Assembly (NCBI RefSeq): GCF_039871875.1
Contig: NZ_JBDPMD010000036.1
Location: forward strand, 28,930-92,929
Length of the DNA stretch: 64,000 bases
DNA from: Sphaerisporangium sp039871875
Lineage (GTDB): Bacteria > Actinomycetota > Actinomycetes > Streptosporangiales > Streptosporangiaceae
Direction: 5' to 3'
A program made the position numbers and the translations under genes. The notes beneath the pieces are model-generated. The model did no database searches. It was not told where the DNA came from and saw nothing but the letters and a program-made list of their open reading frames with translations. Below, one piece after another: positions 1-8,885 of the stretch (positions within the stretch are counted from its first letter, which is position 1; each line of letters opens with the position of its first letter).

Positions 1-1950
1 CGAGCCGAACAGCGGCAGCCCGAACAGCTTCCAGTTCGCCTGCGCCGCGCCGAGGATGCGCGCCGCCCGCACCCCGTCGCCCTGGTCGGCGGCGAGGCCC
101 GAGAGGGTCTCCATGGCCAGCACCGCGCCGAGCACGTCGTGGAAGTGCCGCTTGATGCGCAGCGCCTCCTGGGCGTTCAGCACGGCCTGCTCGGTGCGGC
201 CGGTCATGCGCTCGATGGTCGCGGTCGCCCAGATGGCGTACGAGCGCAGCCACAGCTCCCCGCGCTCGGTGCAGAGCTGGCGGCAGTCGCGCAGCAGCGA
301 CTCGGCCTCGGCCAGCTCGTTCTGCTGGGTCAGCACCACGGCGAGCTCGGCGATGGCGGGCAGCAGCCCGGGGTTGAGCTCGCGCCCGCTGCGGTGGAAC
401 TCGATCGCGACGCCGAGCAGCGCGGTGGCCTTGTGCAGATCGCCCTGCAGGAACGCCACCGTGCCCTGCATCTTGGTGGCGAGGATCACCGCGATCGAGT
501 CGCCGACCCGCACGGCGTCGGAGGCGCACTGCTCGGCGGCCTCCAGCGCCGCCTTGGTGTCCCCCTGGGCGTTGCGGACGTAGGCGAGCACCCACAGGGC
601 CTTGCACCGTTCCTTGCTCGGCTCCGTGCAGGCGTGCAGCGCGCGCTCCAGGTACAGCCGGCCCTCACGGGCGAACCCGCAGGCCACCCACATGAACCAC
701 AGTGAGGACAGCAGCTCCAGGCCGGTGCGCGCCTCCTGCGCGTCGCGCAGGCAGTAGTCGAGCGCGGCCCGGATGTTGTCGTGCTCCTGGCGCATGCGGC
801 TGAACCAGTACACCTGGCGCGGGCCGGACCAGGCGTGCTCCCCGCGCTGGGCGACCTGCAGGTAGTAGTCGCGGTGGCGGCGCCGCACCCAGTCGCCCTC
901 GCCGAGCTTGTCCAGCCACTCCTTGCCGTAGTGGCGCAGCGTGTCGAGCAGCCGGTACCGCACGCCGACGCGCTCGTTGCCGCTGAGCAGGATCGACTTC
1001 TCGACCAGGCCCGCCACGAGGTCCACGATGCGCTCGGCGGGGAGGTCCTCGCTGGCGCAGACGTACCGGACGGCCTCCAGCTCGAAGTCGCCCGAGAAGA
1101 TCGACAGCCGGGCCCAGAGCAGCCGCTCGGCGGGCTCGCACAGCTCGTGGCTCCACCCGATGGCGGCGCGCAGCGTCTGGTGGCGCGGCAGCGCGGTGCG
1201 GCTGGCGCCGGCCAGCAGGCTGAAGCGGTCGGTCAGCAGGGCGAGGATCTGCTCCACCGACAGGGCGCGCAGCCGCACCGAGGCCAGCTCGATGGCCAGC
1301 GGGATGCCGTCCAGCCGCCGGCACAGCTCGGAGACGGCCGTGATGTTGTCCTCGTCCACCACGAACTCCGGCACGACGGAGGTGGCCCGCTCGGCGAACA
1401 ACTGCACCGACTCGTTGACGAAGGGGCTCTCGGCGGCGTCCTCGCCGGGCACCCGCAGCGGGGCGATGGGGATGGACTGCTCGCCGGGCACGCCGAGGGA
1501 CTGCCTGCTGGTGGCGAGCACCCGCACCCGCGGGGCGTCGCGCAGCACCCGGTCGATCAGCTCGGCGCACGCGTCGATCAGGTGCTCGCAGGAGTCGACG
1601 ACCAGTAGCAACTGGCGGGGGGACAACCATTCGGAGAGCGTCTCGGCCTCCGGGCGGGCCGACTGGTCGGGGATGCCGAGGGCGCTGTTCACCGCGTGCC
1701 GCACCATGGTGGGGTCCTGCAGGCGGGACAGATCGACGTACCAGACGCCGTCGGGGAACTGGTGGCTCACCTGGTGGGCGGCGCGGAGCGCGGTGCGGGT
1801 CTTGCCGACGCCGCCGATGCCGGTGATCGTGACGAGGCGGGCGTCCTGGAGACGCTGCCTGACGGTGGCGAGCAGCCGGTCACGTCCGACGAAGCTCGTC
1901 AGCTCCGCGGGTAAGTTGCCCTCTCTGCGCCATCCTGCGGGGGTTGCCAT
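1..1950 (-). CDS. NB-ARC/TPR ATPase transcriptional regulator, C-terminus cut off by the window
   Basis: The reading frame begins at ATG 1950 and runs 650 codons off the left edge without a stop, so the C-terminus is missing. The start LPAELTSFVGRDRLL followed by Walker A GIGGVGKTR and Walker B LLLVVDSCEHL is the classic beginning of the AfsR/LuxR-type ATPase regulators of actinomycetes (SWACOS/STAND family). The remainder is helical with repeated AL-rich segments typical of TPR-like repeats. There is no N-terminal SARP DNA-binding domain, so a C-terminal LuxR helix-turn-helix outside the window is possible, or the protein may act without one. It faces away from the small gene at 2143. The family is secure; its target is unknown. 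Confidence 0.85.
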   Translation of the reverse strand, partial: MATPAGWRREGNLPAELTSFVGRDRLLATVRQRLQDARLVTITGIGGVGKTRTALRAAHQVSHQFPDGVWYVDLSRLQDPTMVRHAVNSALGIPDQSARPEAETLSEWLSPRQLLLVVDSCEHLIDACAELIDRVLRDAPRVRVLATSRQSLGVPGEQSIPIAPLRVPGEDAAESPFVNESVQLFAERATSVVPEFVVDEDNITAVSELCRRLDGIPLAIELASVRLRALSVEQILALLTDRFSLLAGASRTALPRHQTLRAAIGWSHELCEPAERLLWARLSIFSGDFELEAVRYVCASEDLPAERIVDLVAGLVEKSILLSGNERVGVRYRLLDTLRHYGKEWLDKLGEGDWVRRRHRDYYLQVAQRGEHAWSGPRQVYWFSRMRQEHDNIRAALDYCLRDAQEARTGLELLSSLWFMWVACGFAREGRLYLERALHACTEPSKERCKALWVLAYVRNAQGDTKAALEAAEQCASDAVRVGDSIAVILATKMQGTVAFLQGDLHKATALLGVAIEFHRSGRELNPGLLPAIAELAVVLTQQNELAEAESLLRDCRQLCTERGELWLRSYAIWATATIERMTGRTEQAVLNAQEALRIKRHFHDVLGAVLAMETLSGLAADQGDGVRAARILGAAQANWKLFGLPLFGS

Positions 1951-2142
1951 GGCCGCCTCACGGGTCTCGTCCCGGCCTGCTTTGCTGCCCGCATCGTACC
2001 TGTGTCCCGTCCCCACTGTCCCGGTCGTCGGCCGCCTCAGATGTCCCGCATAACAGGTGCCGACCAGCTACTTCGTACGGATTTGCGTGGGTTTTTCCGG
2101 GGGGACGATCAGCCGTGTCCCGGCCCGCGTAGCATGGTCCCC

Positions 2143-2310
2143 GTGACTGTGCGCGAGCCGGATGACCTCCGTCCGGTGGACCTCTTCGACGAGGGACTGC
2201 CGGTGCTGCCCGACCAGACGAGCGACGACACCGACTCCGGGTGGGGCGAGTGGCGCTCCTCCGACGACGTCTCGCGTTTCCTGGAGGAGCGCCCGCCGCA
2301 CTGGGACTGA
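2143..2310 (+). CDS. small conserved actinobacterial protein of unknown function
   Basis: A 55-residue acidic protein starting at GTG 2143 (an in-frame ATG at 2134 would add three residues). It is rich in Asp, Glu and Trp and ends in PPHWD. I recall similar short acidic proteins with a DTDxGWGE core and a C-terminal RPPHW in many actinomycetes, which supports a real gene, but no function is known to me. No cysteines, signal peptide or membrane segment are visible. No clear Shine-Dalgarno precedes either start, so leaderless translation is possible. A 15-bp hairpin follows 10 bases after the stop. Confidence 0.65.
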   Translation: MTVREPDDLRPVDLFDEGLPVLPDQTSDDTDSGWGEWRSSDDVSRFLEERPPHWD

Positions 2311-2320
2311 CCGGGCACGA

Positions 2321-2355
2321 CACGGCCCGGGAGGCGGGCCGCCTCCCGGGCCGTG
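2321..2355. terminator. bidirectional hairpin terminator between convergent genes
   Basis: Perfect 15-bp inverted repeat (2321-2335 and 2341-2355, loop GGGCC) between the stop of the small plus-strand gene and the stop of the minus-strand membrane gene. There is no U-tract, as is common in high-GC actinomycetes. Confidence 0.8.
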
Positions 2356-2376
2356 GAACCGCCGGGGTGACTCCGG

Positions 2377-3693
2377 TCAGGCGCTCGGGGACGCGCCGTT
2401 CATCGACAACACCGGGGCCGCGGGCTCGGCGCGCTCGGATTCGGCGTCGGAGCCGTCGGGGACCACGATGGCGGGGAAGGTGCCGGTGTCCACGATGCCG
2501 TGCTCCCGGTAGGCCGCCTCCAGGATCGCGTGCGCCCGGGGCTCCAGCTTCCACAACGCGCGGTACTCGCGGGCGGTGGCCAGCGACAGGCCGGTCTCCC
2601 TGGCGATGTCGGCGGCGCGGGGCACGAACCTGCGCTCGATCTGCTTGTCCCAGTACGCCCGGGCGGCCCGCAGCAGCGCGGCCCGCTGCGCGGTGTCCAC
2701 CACAGGGGCGGACTGGTGCATCATCTCGGGCTCCTCGTCGTCGTCCGGGTACGACCGGCCGGGCGTGTCCCCCACCGGGGGCAGCGCGTGCGGGCCGCCG
2801 GCCCGCTGTTGCTGCTGCTCCTCCTCCTGCTCGGGCTCCCACGGCACCGGCGGGCGCAGGTCGATCAGCGCGCTGGTGTTGTACAGGGCGCCGATCTGGG
2901 ACAGCAGGGCCTCCTGCCGCGCCGGGTCGACCGCGAGGCCGGTGTGCTCCACGGCCTGGTCCATCACCCGGTCCAGCTTGGCGAGCGCGACCCGCATGCG
3001 GCGGTCGGAGGCGCCGGCCTCACGCAGCGCGCGGGCCCGCTTGGCGGCCAGCGCGACCCGGGTGAGCCTGCGGTGCGCGTCCACCTCGGTGACCGTGCGG
3101 TCGCTGACCTCGGCCAGGCCGAGACGCACCATCGCGCGCTCCGGGGTGAACCGCCACTTGATGCGGGACCGGCCGGTGATGCGGTGCCGCTCGATGGCCA
3201 TGCCCCGCTCCCACAGCCACGCGGCGACCAGCGGGGCCGCCAGCCGGAAGATCGCCTCGGCCATGCTGCGGGCGTCCAGGCTGGACAGCACGGCCGACAG
3301 GCCGGTGAGCACCCACACGGCGATGCCGTCGATGCCCGCGGAGTAGTTCTCGCGCATGTTGCGCCGCGCGCGCACCGCGCTGGTGATGACCGCGACCTCG
3401 ATGAAGGCGAACAGCAGCAGGCGCAGCGGCCCGTCGAAACCGAGAACGTCACCGGAGAATCGCCACATGCCCTGTGCCGACACCCCCGTGGCGATGCAGG
3501 CGGCGACGATGGTGAGGATGTCCTCGGCGGGGCGGTTCGCCGCGAACCGGCGGAAGGTGGTGGCGCCGGCCCGGTACGCGGCCCGGAGCGCGATGTACGC
3601 GAGGACCAGCAGGATCAGGGCGAAGACGCAGATGACGGCCGTTCCGACCGGATTGTTCGACGCGAAAGTGGTTATCTGATCAATGGGGGGCAT
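2377..3693 (-). CDS. SpdB/DUF2637-like membrane protein with C-terminal helix-turn-helix-like region
   Basis: 438 residues. The N-terminal third holds about four or five hydrophobic helices (roughly residues 17-40, 60-80, 88-105, 125-145 and 150-165). The arrangement resembles the DUF2637/SpdB membrane proteins known from conjugative elements and also found on actinomycete chromosomes. A charged cytoplasmic region follows, then a Gln/Glu/Asp-rich linker (about 290-335), then a helical segment containing AADIARETGLSLATAREYRA, which looks like a helix-turn-helix of the replication/transfer type. No relaxase, TraB-like ATPase or integrase lies nearby, so a plasmid origin is not supported here. 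The start is ATG 3693; a palindrome and a good -10 box lie just upstream. Function unknown. Confidence 0.7.
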   Translation of the reverse strand: MPPIDQITTFASNNPVGTAVICVFALILLVLAYIALRAAYRAGATTFRRFAANRPAEDILTIVAACIATGVSAQGMWRFSGDVLGFDGPLRLLLFAFIEVAVITSAVRARRNMRENYSAGIDGIAVWVLTGLSAVLSSLDARSMAEAIFRLAAPLVAAWLWERGMAIERHRITGRSRIKWRFTPERAMVRLGLAEVSDRTVTEVDAHRRLTRVALAAKRARALREAGASDRRMRVALAKLDRVMDQAVEHTGLAVDPARQEALLSQIGALYNTSALIDLRPPVPWEPEQEEEQQQQRAGGPHALPPVGDTPGRSYPDDDEEPEMMHQSAPVVDTAQRAALLRAARAYWDKQIERRFVPRAADIARETGLSLATAREYRALWKLEPRAHAILEAAYREHGIVDTGTFPAIVVPDGSDAESERAEPAAPVLSMNGASPSA

Positions 3694-3727
3694 CAGTCAC
3701 TGTCCGTCATGCTCGATATCCGACAGG

Positions 3728-3770
3728 ATTTTACCGAGAGGATCATCGCAGAACATCGGTCCCGATGTTC
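3728..3770 (-). promoter_or_regulatory. candidate promoter with overlapping palindromic operator for the SpdB-like gene
   Basis: On the minus strand a good -10 hexamer TAAAAT (3733-3728) lies 35 bases upstream of the ATG at 3693. Around the -35 position is an inverted repeat with 9-bp arms GAACATCGG/CCGATGTTC (3751-3759 and 3762-3770) and a 2-base centre. A palindrome at -35 suggests a dimeric regulator. The spacing between GAAC and GTTC is too long for a LexA box. Confidence 0.45.
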
Positions 3771-3833
3771 CGCGAACCCACATCGACCACACAGAAAGTA
3801 TCGGATCACCGCTGTCCCGTAGGCACCGGTGGT

Positions 3834-4718
3834 TCAGGAGACGATGTCCTTGCGGCGGAAACGGCGGAACGCCAGGGCGATGAGGATCACGGCGTACGTC
3901 ACCGACAGTGCGGTGCCCCTGATCATGCCGCTCCAGTCGAGCTCGGGCACCAGGGCGTCCAGCCAGGCGGTGTTCCAGAACGTCGGCAGGAACTCGCGCA
4001 GGCCGCCGAGGGCCTCCACGGCCTGCAGGATGGTGCTCACGATGACCAGCCCGACCGCGCCGCCGACCGCGCCGAGAGGCGAGTCGGTGCTCACCGAGAG
4101 CAGGAACGCCAGCGCCGCCACGACGAGCTGGCTGACCAGCGCGTAGCCGATGACGATGCCGAAGCGCGGCAGCACCGCGGCGGCCGGGATCACGTCCCCC
4201 GTGCCGGGCAACTGGACGTCGTTCCACCCGAAGGCGACCGTGCCCGCGAGCAGCGCCATCAACGGCAGCGCGATCACCGCGACCGCCGAGTAGCCGAGCG
4301 CGACGATCAGCTTGTGGCGCAGCAGACGGCCGCGGGGCACCGGGGCGGCCAGCAGGTAGCGCAGCGACGACCAGTTGGCCTCGCTCGCCACCGTGTCGCC
4401 GCAGAACAACGCGACCGCGACCACCAGCAGCAGGGACGCCGACACCGACAACACGAACGCGGCGAAGTTCAGGCCGCCCTGGGTGGCGAGGTCGGACAGC
4501 CGGAAGCCGCCCGGCCGGGCCGGCGCGGGGCCGAGCGCGAACGCCACCACGAGGATCCACGGCAGCGCCAGCAGCAGGCCGAACATCACCATGGTGCGGC
4601 GCCGCTTGAACTGCCGCACCACCTCCACCCGCAGGGGCAGCGTGCGCCCGGGGGCGTACCCGGGGCTCACCGCGCCGTCCGTCCTGGTGCCGGCCATCGC
4701 CTCTCCTGTGCGCGTCAT
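3834..4718 (-). CDS. ABC-2 type transporter permease
   Basis: 294 residues with six hydrophobic segments: one near residues 44-62 after a basic stretch RQFKRRRTMVMFG, then near 85-107, 140-165, 185-210, 215-240 and 260-275. This is the topology of an ABC-2 family permease. Its start overlaps the stop of the upstream ATPase gene by four bases (4715-4718), so the two are translationally coupled and form one transporter. Direction of transport is not visible; ABC-2 permeases usually export drugs, lipids or peptides. The partner is the unusual hydrolase-ATPase fusion upstream. Confidence 0.85.
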   Translation of the reverse strand: MTRTGEAMAGTRTDGAVSPGYAPGRTLPLRVEVVRQFKRRRTMVMFGLLLALPWILVVAFALGPAPARPGGFRLSDLATQGGLNFAAFVLSVSASLLLVVAVALFCGDTVASEANWSSLRYLLAAPVPRGRLLRHKLIVALGYSAVAVIALPLMALLAGTVAFGWNDVQLPGTGDVIPAAAVLPRFGIVIGYALVSQLVVAALAFLLSVSTDSPLGAVGGAVGLVIVSTILQAVEALGGLREFLPTFWNTAWLDALVPELDWSGMIRGTALSVTYAVILIALAFRRFRRKDIVS

Positions 4719-7345
4719 GATCTCTCCTGGATCAGGTCGAGGAAGACCTCTTCCAGGCGGGCCTTGTGGCCGTTGGACGAGGTGGCGCCGACCAGCAGGT
4801 CGGACACCCGGCCCGCGGCGACCAGGCGGCCGCGGTGCATCACCACGACGTGGTCGCAGACCTGCTCCACCTCGGCCAGCAGGTGGCTGGAGACGATCAC
4901 GGTACGGCCGTCGCGTGCGTACCGGGTCAGCACCCGCCGCATCTCGGCGATCTGCGGCGGGTCCAGGCCGTTGGTGGGCTCGTCGAGCACGAGCAGGTCC
5001 GGCAGGCCCAGCATGGCCTGGGCGATGGCGAGCCGCTGCCGCATGCCCTGGGAGTAGGTGCGCACCGGGCGCTCCAGCGCGTCCCCGAGGGCGGCGATCT
5101 CCAGCGCCTCCGCCATGTGGGCGTCGCCCTCGGGGCGTCCGGTGGCCCGCCAGTACAGGCGCAGGTTCTCGCGGCCGGACAGGTGGGGCAGGAAGCCGGG
5201 CCCCTCGACGAAGCAGCCGAGGCGGGACAGGACGGGGGCGCCCGGGGCGACCGGGTGGCCGAACACCCTGATCTCGCCCGCGTCCGGGTGGATGAGGCCC
5301 ATCAGCATGCGCATCGTGGTGGTCTTCCCGGCGCCGTTCGGCCCGAGCAGGCCGAGCACCTGGCCGCGCTCCACGCGGAACGACAGGCCGTCCACGGCGA
5401 GCTCGCCGTCCCGGTACCTCTTGGTCAGCCCGGTGATCTCCAGCGGCACCTCCGCGTCGCCCGGCCGCCCCTGGGACGCGCGGCGGCGGCCGACGAGCAG
5501 GACGAGCGCGGCGATCACGGCGGCCGCCAGGGGAAGAACCCAGACGGTCCAGCTCACGCCGCCCCCGGTGAGACGCAGGGACGGGTCGGTGGGGACCGTG
5601 ACGACCGGGTCGGCCAGCGAGACGCGGTGCACCGCCGGGTCGGTGTCGGCGGTGAAGCCCATGTCGGTGGTGCTCACGGCCACCCGCAGCCGGTGGCCGG
5701 CGGCGAGGCGGTGGTCGATCGCCGGCAGGGTGACCGTGACGGGAGTGCCCTCCTCGGTGGCCGTCACGCGGAACGGCGCGACGAGCCCTTGGGGGAGCAG
5801 CGGCCGGGGACCGCCCACGTCGTAGACCTTGGCGAACAGGGACACCTCGCCCGTGCCGCGCACCCGCAGCCGCACCACGGGGGACCCGGTCACCTGCAGC
5901 GACCCGGCCAGCGGCGCGGAGTCGAACACCGCGACCTGCCCCGGCATGTCCAGGGACGCCGCCACCCCCGTGGCGCCGCTGAGCAGCGCGCCGAGCCCCG
6001 GCACCGACGACAGCGCGGCGGGCGAGCCTCCCGGGGGCGTCGCCACCTCCTGCTCACCCCCGTCGAGCCGCACCGGCACCGGCTTGGTGCCCGACAGCCC
6101 CGGGTAGCGGTCGCCGGCCGCGTGCTCCAGGACCGGCCGCCGGGTACCCGGATCACGCCCCCCGTCCCGCGTCACGGTGAACGCGTCCCCGCTCACCCCG
6201 GTGTCCTTCTTCAGCCACCGCTCGAACCAGCCCACCGTACGGTCCGTCACCCACTCCGGCTCCCCGTCCCCGCCGTCGTGCCCGCCGTCGAACCACGCCA
6301 CCTCCACCGGCGCCCCCGTCGCGGCGATCGCCCGCGCGTTGGCGTCCGCGTGCGCGATCGGGAAAAGCGAGTCACGTTTCCCCTGGATGAGCAGCGTAGG
6401 CACCCGAATCCTGCCCCGCACCGACACAGGACTGGACGCCCGCAACACCCGCACCGCCTCCGGCGTCGCCCGCCCGCTCTTCGCCACCTGCAGATAAAGA
6501 TCACAGATCCCCGGCAGGAACCGCCCGCACTGCGCATCCCGCCCCGCCCTATCCCCGGCCCCCGGCGAGACGGTCGGGGTGGGCACCGCACCGGGAGACC
6601 CCGCAGAGATGGAGCCGTCCGCGGGAGCGTTCCCATCGGACGGTGCGCCGGAGGGTCCGGGTGAGGGGGCGGCGGCGAGGCCGGGGCCGCCTGGGGCGAG
6701 GGGGGAGTCGCTCGCGCGGCTGAAGAACAGTGCGGCCCACATGCGCTTGAACACGCCGTTCTCCGGGCCGCGGCCGGAGGCGTCGGGGAACAGGGCGTCC
6801 GCGAGGTCGTACCACGTGATCTGCGGCACGATCGCGTCGATCCGCGCGTCATAGGCCGCCGCCATCAGCGAGATCGCGCCGCCGTAGGAGCCGCCCGCGG
6901 CGCCGACGCGGGGGTCGCCAGGGGCGTCGAGCAGCACCTCGGGCCGTTCGGCCAGCCAGTCGACGAGCTGGCGGACGTCCTTGACCTCGTAGTCGGGCGA
7001 GTTGAGGGCGATCTCACCGGTGGAGGCGCCGAAGCCCCGCGCCGACCACGTGAGCACCGCGTACCCCCGATCGGCCAGCGACTCGGCCTCGGTGCGCACG
7101 CTGCGCTTGCTGCCGCCGAACCCGTGCGCCAGCAGCACGGCCGGCGCCTTCCCCCCGCCCGCGGGCGGGAAGAACGTCGTGTCGATCGTGACCCGCTGAT
7201 CGTCCCGCGGCCCGTCCACCACCGCGATCCGCTGATCGACCCCGCGCGGCGCCCCTCCCGAAGGCCACAGGACCCAGACCCCGGCCCCGGCCGCCAGCAC
7301 CACCACGACGAGCAGCGCCGCCGTCCGCCTCCCAGCGAGCTTCAT
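4715..7345 (-). CDS. fusion of an extracytoplasmic S15/CocE-like alpha/beta hydrolase with an ABC transporter ATPase
   Basis: 876 residues with three parts. Residues 1-30 are a basic start plus hydrophobic anchor. Residues about 45-590 are an S15/X-Pro dipeptidyl-peptidase (CocE) type hydrolase: oxyanion-region AHGFGG, nucleophile elbow GGSYGG, acid region LLIQGKRDSLFP, histidine in FDGGHDGG, then a C-terminal beta-sandwich. A second membrane helix (about 600-620) precedes a complete ABC ATPase (about 633-876) with Walker A LGPNGAGKTT, signature YSQGMRQR, Walker B LLVLDEP and H-loop SSHLLAEV. The inferred topology puts the hydrolase outside and the ATPase inside, on one chain. A Pro/Ser/Gly-rich insert (about 220-260) sits inside the hydrolase. 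I recall similar fusions in other actinomycetes but no assigned role; substrate unknown. Confidence 0.85.
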   Translation of the reverse strand: MKLAGRRTAALLVVVVLAAGAGVWVLWPSGGAPRGVDQRIAVVDGPRDDQRVTIDTTFFPPAGGGKAPAVLLAHGFGGSKRSVRTEAESLADRGYAVLTWSARGFGASTGEIALNSPDYEVKDVRQLVDWLAERPEVLLDAPGDPRVGAAGGSYGGAISLMAAAYDARIDAIVPQITWYDLADALFPDASGRGPENGVFKRMWAALFFSRASDSPLAPGGPGLAAAPSPGPSGAPSDGNAPADGSISAGSPGAVPTPTVSPGAGDRAGRDAQCGRFLPGICDLYLQVAKSGRATPEAVRVLRASSPVSVRGRIRVPTLLIQGKRDSLFPIAHADANARAIAATGAPVEVAWFDGGHDGGDGEPEWVTDRTVGWFERWLKKDTGVSGDAFTVTRDGGRDPGTRRPVLEHAAGDRYPGLSGTKPVPVRLDGGEQEVATPPGGSPAALSSVPGLGALLSGATGVAASLDMPGQVAVFDSAPLAGSLQVTGSPVVRLRVRGTGEVSLFAKVYDVGGPRPLLPQGLVAPFRVTATEEGTPVTVTLPAIDHRLAAGHRLRVAVSTTDMGFTADTDPAVHRVSLADPVVTVPTDPSLRLTGGGVSWTVWVLPLAAAVIAALVLLVGRRRASQGRPGDAEVPLEITGLTKRYRDGELAVDGLSFRVERGQVLGLLGPNGAGKTTTMRMLMGLIHPDAGEIRVFGHPVAPGAPVLSRLGCFVEGPGFLPHLSGRENLRLYWRATGRPEGDAHMAEALEIAALGDALERPVRTYSQGMRQRLAIAQAMLGLPDLLVLDEPTNGLDPPQIAEMRRVLTRYARDGRTVIVSSHLLAEVEQVCDHVVVMHRGRLVAAGRVSDLLVGATSSNGHKARLEEVFLDLIQERS

Positions 7346-7546
7346 GCCGCGAGCCTACTGACGCCACCTGAGAGATCGCTGAGCCGCCACCCCGGCGTGG
7401 CGCTCAGCGTCGGGCGGATCGCTACGGCAGGACGCCGGCGTACCGCGGTCTCCAGGTGGGGACGGTGGGCGAGTCCTGGGACCCGTGGCGTGCGCCGCCT
7501 GAGGGAGGACGTGCGTGCTGTGCGAGGAGGGGCGTTGTGGTGCGGG

Positions 7547-7575
7547 AACGGTCCGTTATCAGGGAAGTCCCTGAT
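7547..7575. promoter_or_regulatory. two adjacent palindromes upstream of the membrane gene, likely operator
   Basis: AACGG-T-CCGTT (7547-7557) abuts ATCAGGGA-AG-TCCCTGAT (7558-7575; perfect 8-bp arms). The pair ends 37 bases before the GTG proposed for the downstream gene. Compact perfect palindromes at this distance are typical regulator sites; no cognate regulator is adjacent. Confidence 0.45.
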
Positions 7576-7612
7576 TGCGGAGGATGTGCTGGGGCGGGCA
7601 TCATTGCTACGC

Positions 7613-8800
7613 GTGAATGAAGGCACGCGTTTCAAGACCACGGCCGGTCCGGTCAAGGGCAGGGTCACTCGGGCGGTCGAGTGGGCCACGCCCTACTGGA
7701 CGCGGGGCAGCGCGGGCCGGGAGACCCCGCCCGACCTGGTGCGGGTGCTGTACACGGGGTGGATCGTCGCGTTCGCGCTGAAGGTGCTCGGGGCCTCGTG
7801 GGACGTGTCCTGGCACTTCAAGTGGCTGCGGGACGATCTGGCGCCTCCTCACCTGCTGAACAGCGCGGGCACCGCCATCGTGGTGGCGCTCACCATCGTG
7901 CACTGGTACACGGGGTACGGGGTGGACCGGGTGGCGCAGCGGCTCATCCAGTGGGGCACCGTCGTGTTCCTCGTCGCGGTGCCGCTGGACCTGATCAACC
8001 ACCGGGTGAACGGGCTCGACATCACCTCGTGGAGCCCGTCCCACATGCTGCTGTACATCGGGACCGCTTTCATGATCGCCGGTGTGGCCCGCGGGTGGTA
8101 CGTCAGCGCCCCGGAGGGGCGTAGCCGTCCGGTCATCCTCGGCGCGTTCTTCGTCTACTTCCTGGAGAACCTGCTGTTCCCGAGCGAGCACCAGGAGTAC
8201 GGCATCCTGGAGCTCGCCTCCTGGGACCGCGGCACCCCCTACGCCGAACCCAGTCTCATCAACTTCGCCGCCGAGCAGATGGGCCGCGCCGTCGACCGCG
8301 GCATGATCGAGAAGTTCTCCCTTCCCGTCGCCGACTGGGTGTACCCCGTGTGGTACGGCGTCGCCGCCGTCCTCGTGCTCGTGGCCGCACGCAAACTGGT
8401 CGGCCTGCGCTGGACCGCCACCGCCGTCGCGGCCGTCTACGTCACCTACCGCGCCGTCATCTGGCCCCTGCTGGTCCTCGGCGGCTTCCCGCCGTCGGCC
8501 GTGCCCTTCTTCCTGGTGATCGCCGCGATCTGCGTGGACGTGGCCTTCCTGATCCCCTGGACGTTCCCGCGCGCCGTCCTCGGCGCCGTCCTCACCACCG
8601 TCGGCGTGTACGGCGGCCTGACCCTCCAGGACCGCGTGCTGGAGGCCCCCCCGTTCCTCATGGCCTCCGCCCCCATCGCCGCCGCCGCCGTGGCCGTCAC
8701 CTGGCTGGCCTTCGAGTGGTGGCACTCCAGAACCCCCCGCCGCGGCGCCGTGGCCCCCGACCCCACCCCGGCCCCCGCCACCGATCCCGTGACGTCGTAA
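7613..8800 (+). CDS. polytopic membrane protein of unknown function
   Basis: About 395 residues from GTG 7613. The open frame extends further upstream but has no better start, and no clear Shine-Dalgarno precedes 7613, so the start is uncertain. Nine or ten hydrophobic helices fill the protein. Conserved-looking polar residues sit inside or near helices (SWDVSWHFKW, NSAGT, SWSPSHMLLYIG, FPSEHQEYG), including several His, Asp and Glu that could bind a metal or quinone. It ends convergent to a CopC-CopD pair. I do not recognise a named family. A role in metal handling is only suggested by position and histidines. Confidence 0.7.
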   Translation: MNEGTRFKTTAGPVKGRVTRAVEWATPYWTRGSAGRETPPDLVRVLYTGWIVAFALKVLGASWDVSWHFKWLRDDLAPPHLLNSAGTAIVVALTIVHWYTGYGVDRVAQRLIQWGTVVFLVAVPLDLINHRVNGLDITSWSPSHMLLYIGTAFMIAGVARGWYVSAPEGRSRPVILGAFFVYFLENLLFPSEHQEYGILELASWDRGTPYAEPSLINFAAEQMGRAVDRGMIEKFSLPVADWVYPVWYGVAAVLVLVAARKLVGLRWTATAVAAVYVTYRAVIWPLLVLGGFPPSAVPFFLVIAAICVDVAFLIPWTFPRAVLGAVLTTVGVYGGLTLQDRVLEAPPFLMASAPIAAAAVAVTWLAFEWWHSRTPRRGAVAPDPTPAPATDPVTS

Positions 8801-8826
8801 CCCCGGCAGCTCAGGGGCCGCGTGGC

Positions 8827-8885
8827 GGGGTGGGCCGCGGTCAGGCCACCGGGGGGCTGGGGTGGGCCGCGTCAGGCCACCGGGG
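8827..8885. repeat. short tandem direct repeat spanning the copD stop
   Basis: Two nearly identical 27-28 bp units (8827-8854 and 8859-8885) differ by one base. The second contains the end of the copD-like gene on the minus strand, so the first unit looks like a duplicated copy of the gene's last codons and stop. Confidence 0.6.

Noticed and set aside
3751..3770. GAAC...GTTC palindrome as a LexA box
   Set aside because: The spacing between GAAC and GTTC is 12 bases rather than the 4 of actinobacterial SOS boxes, and the downstream gene is not a repair gene.
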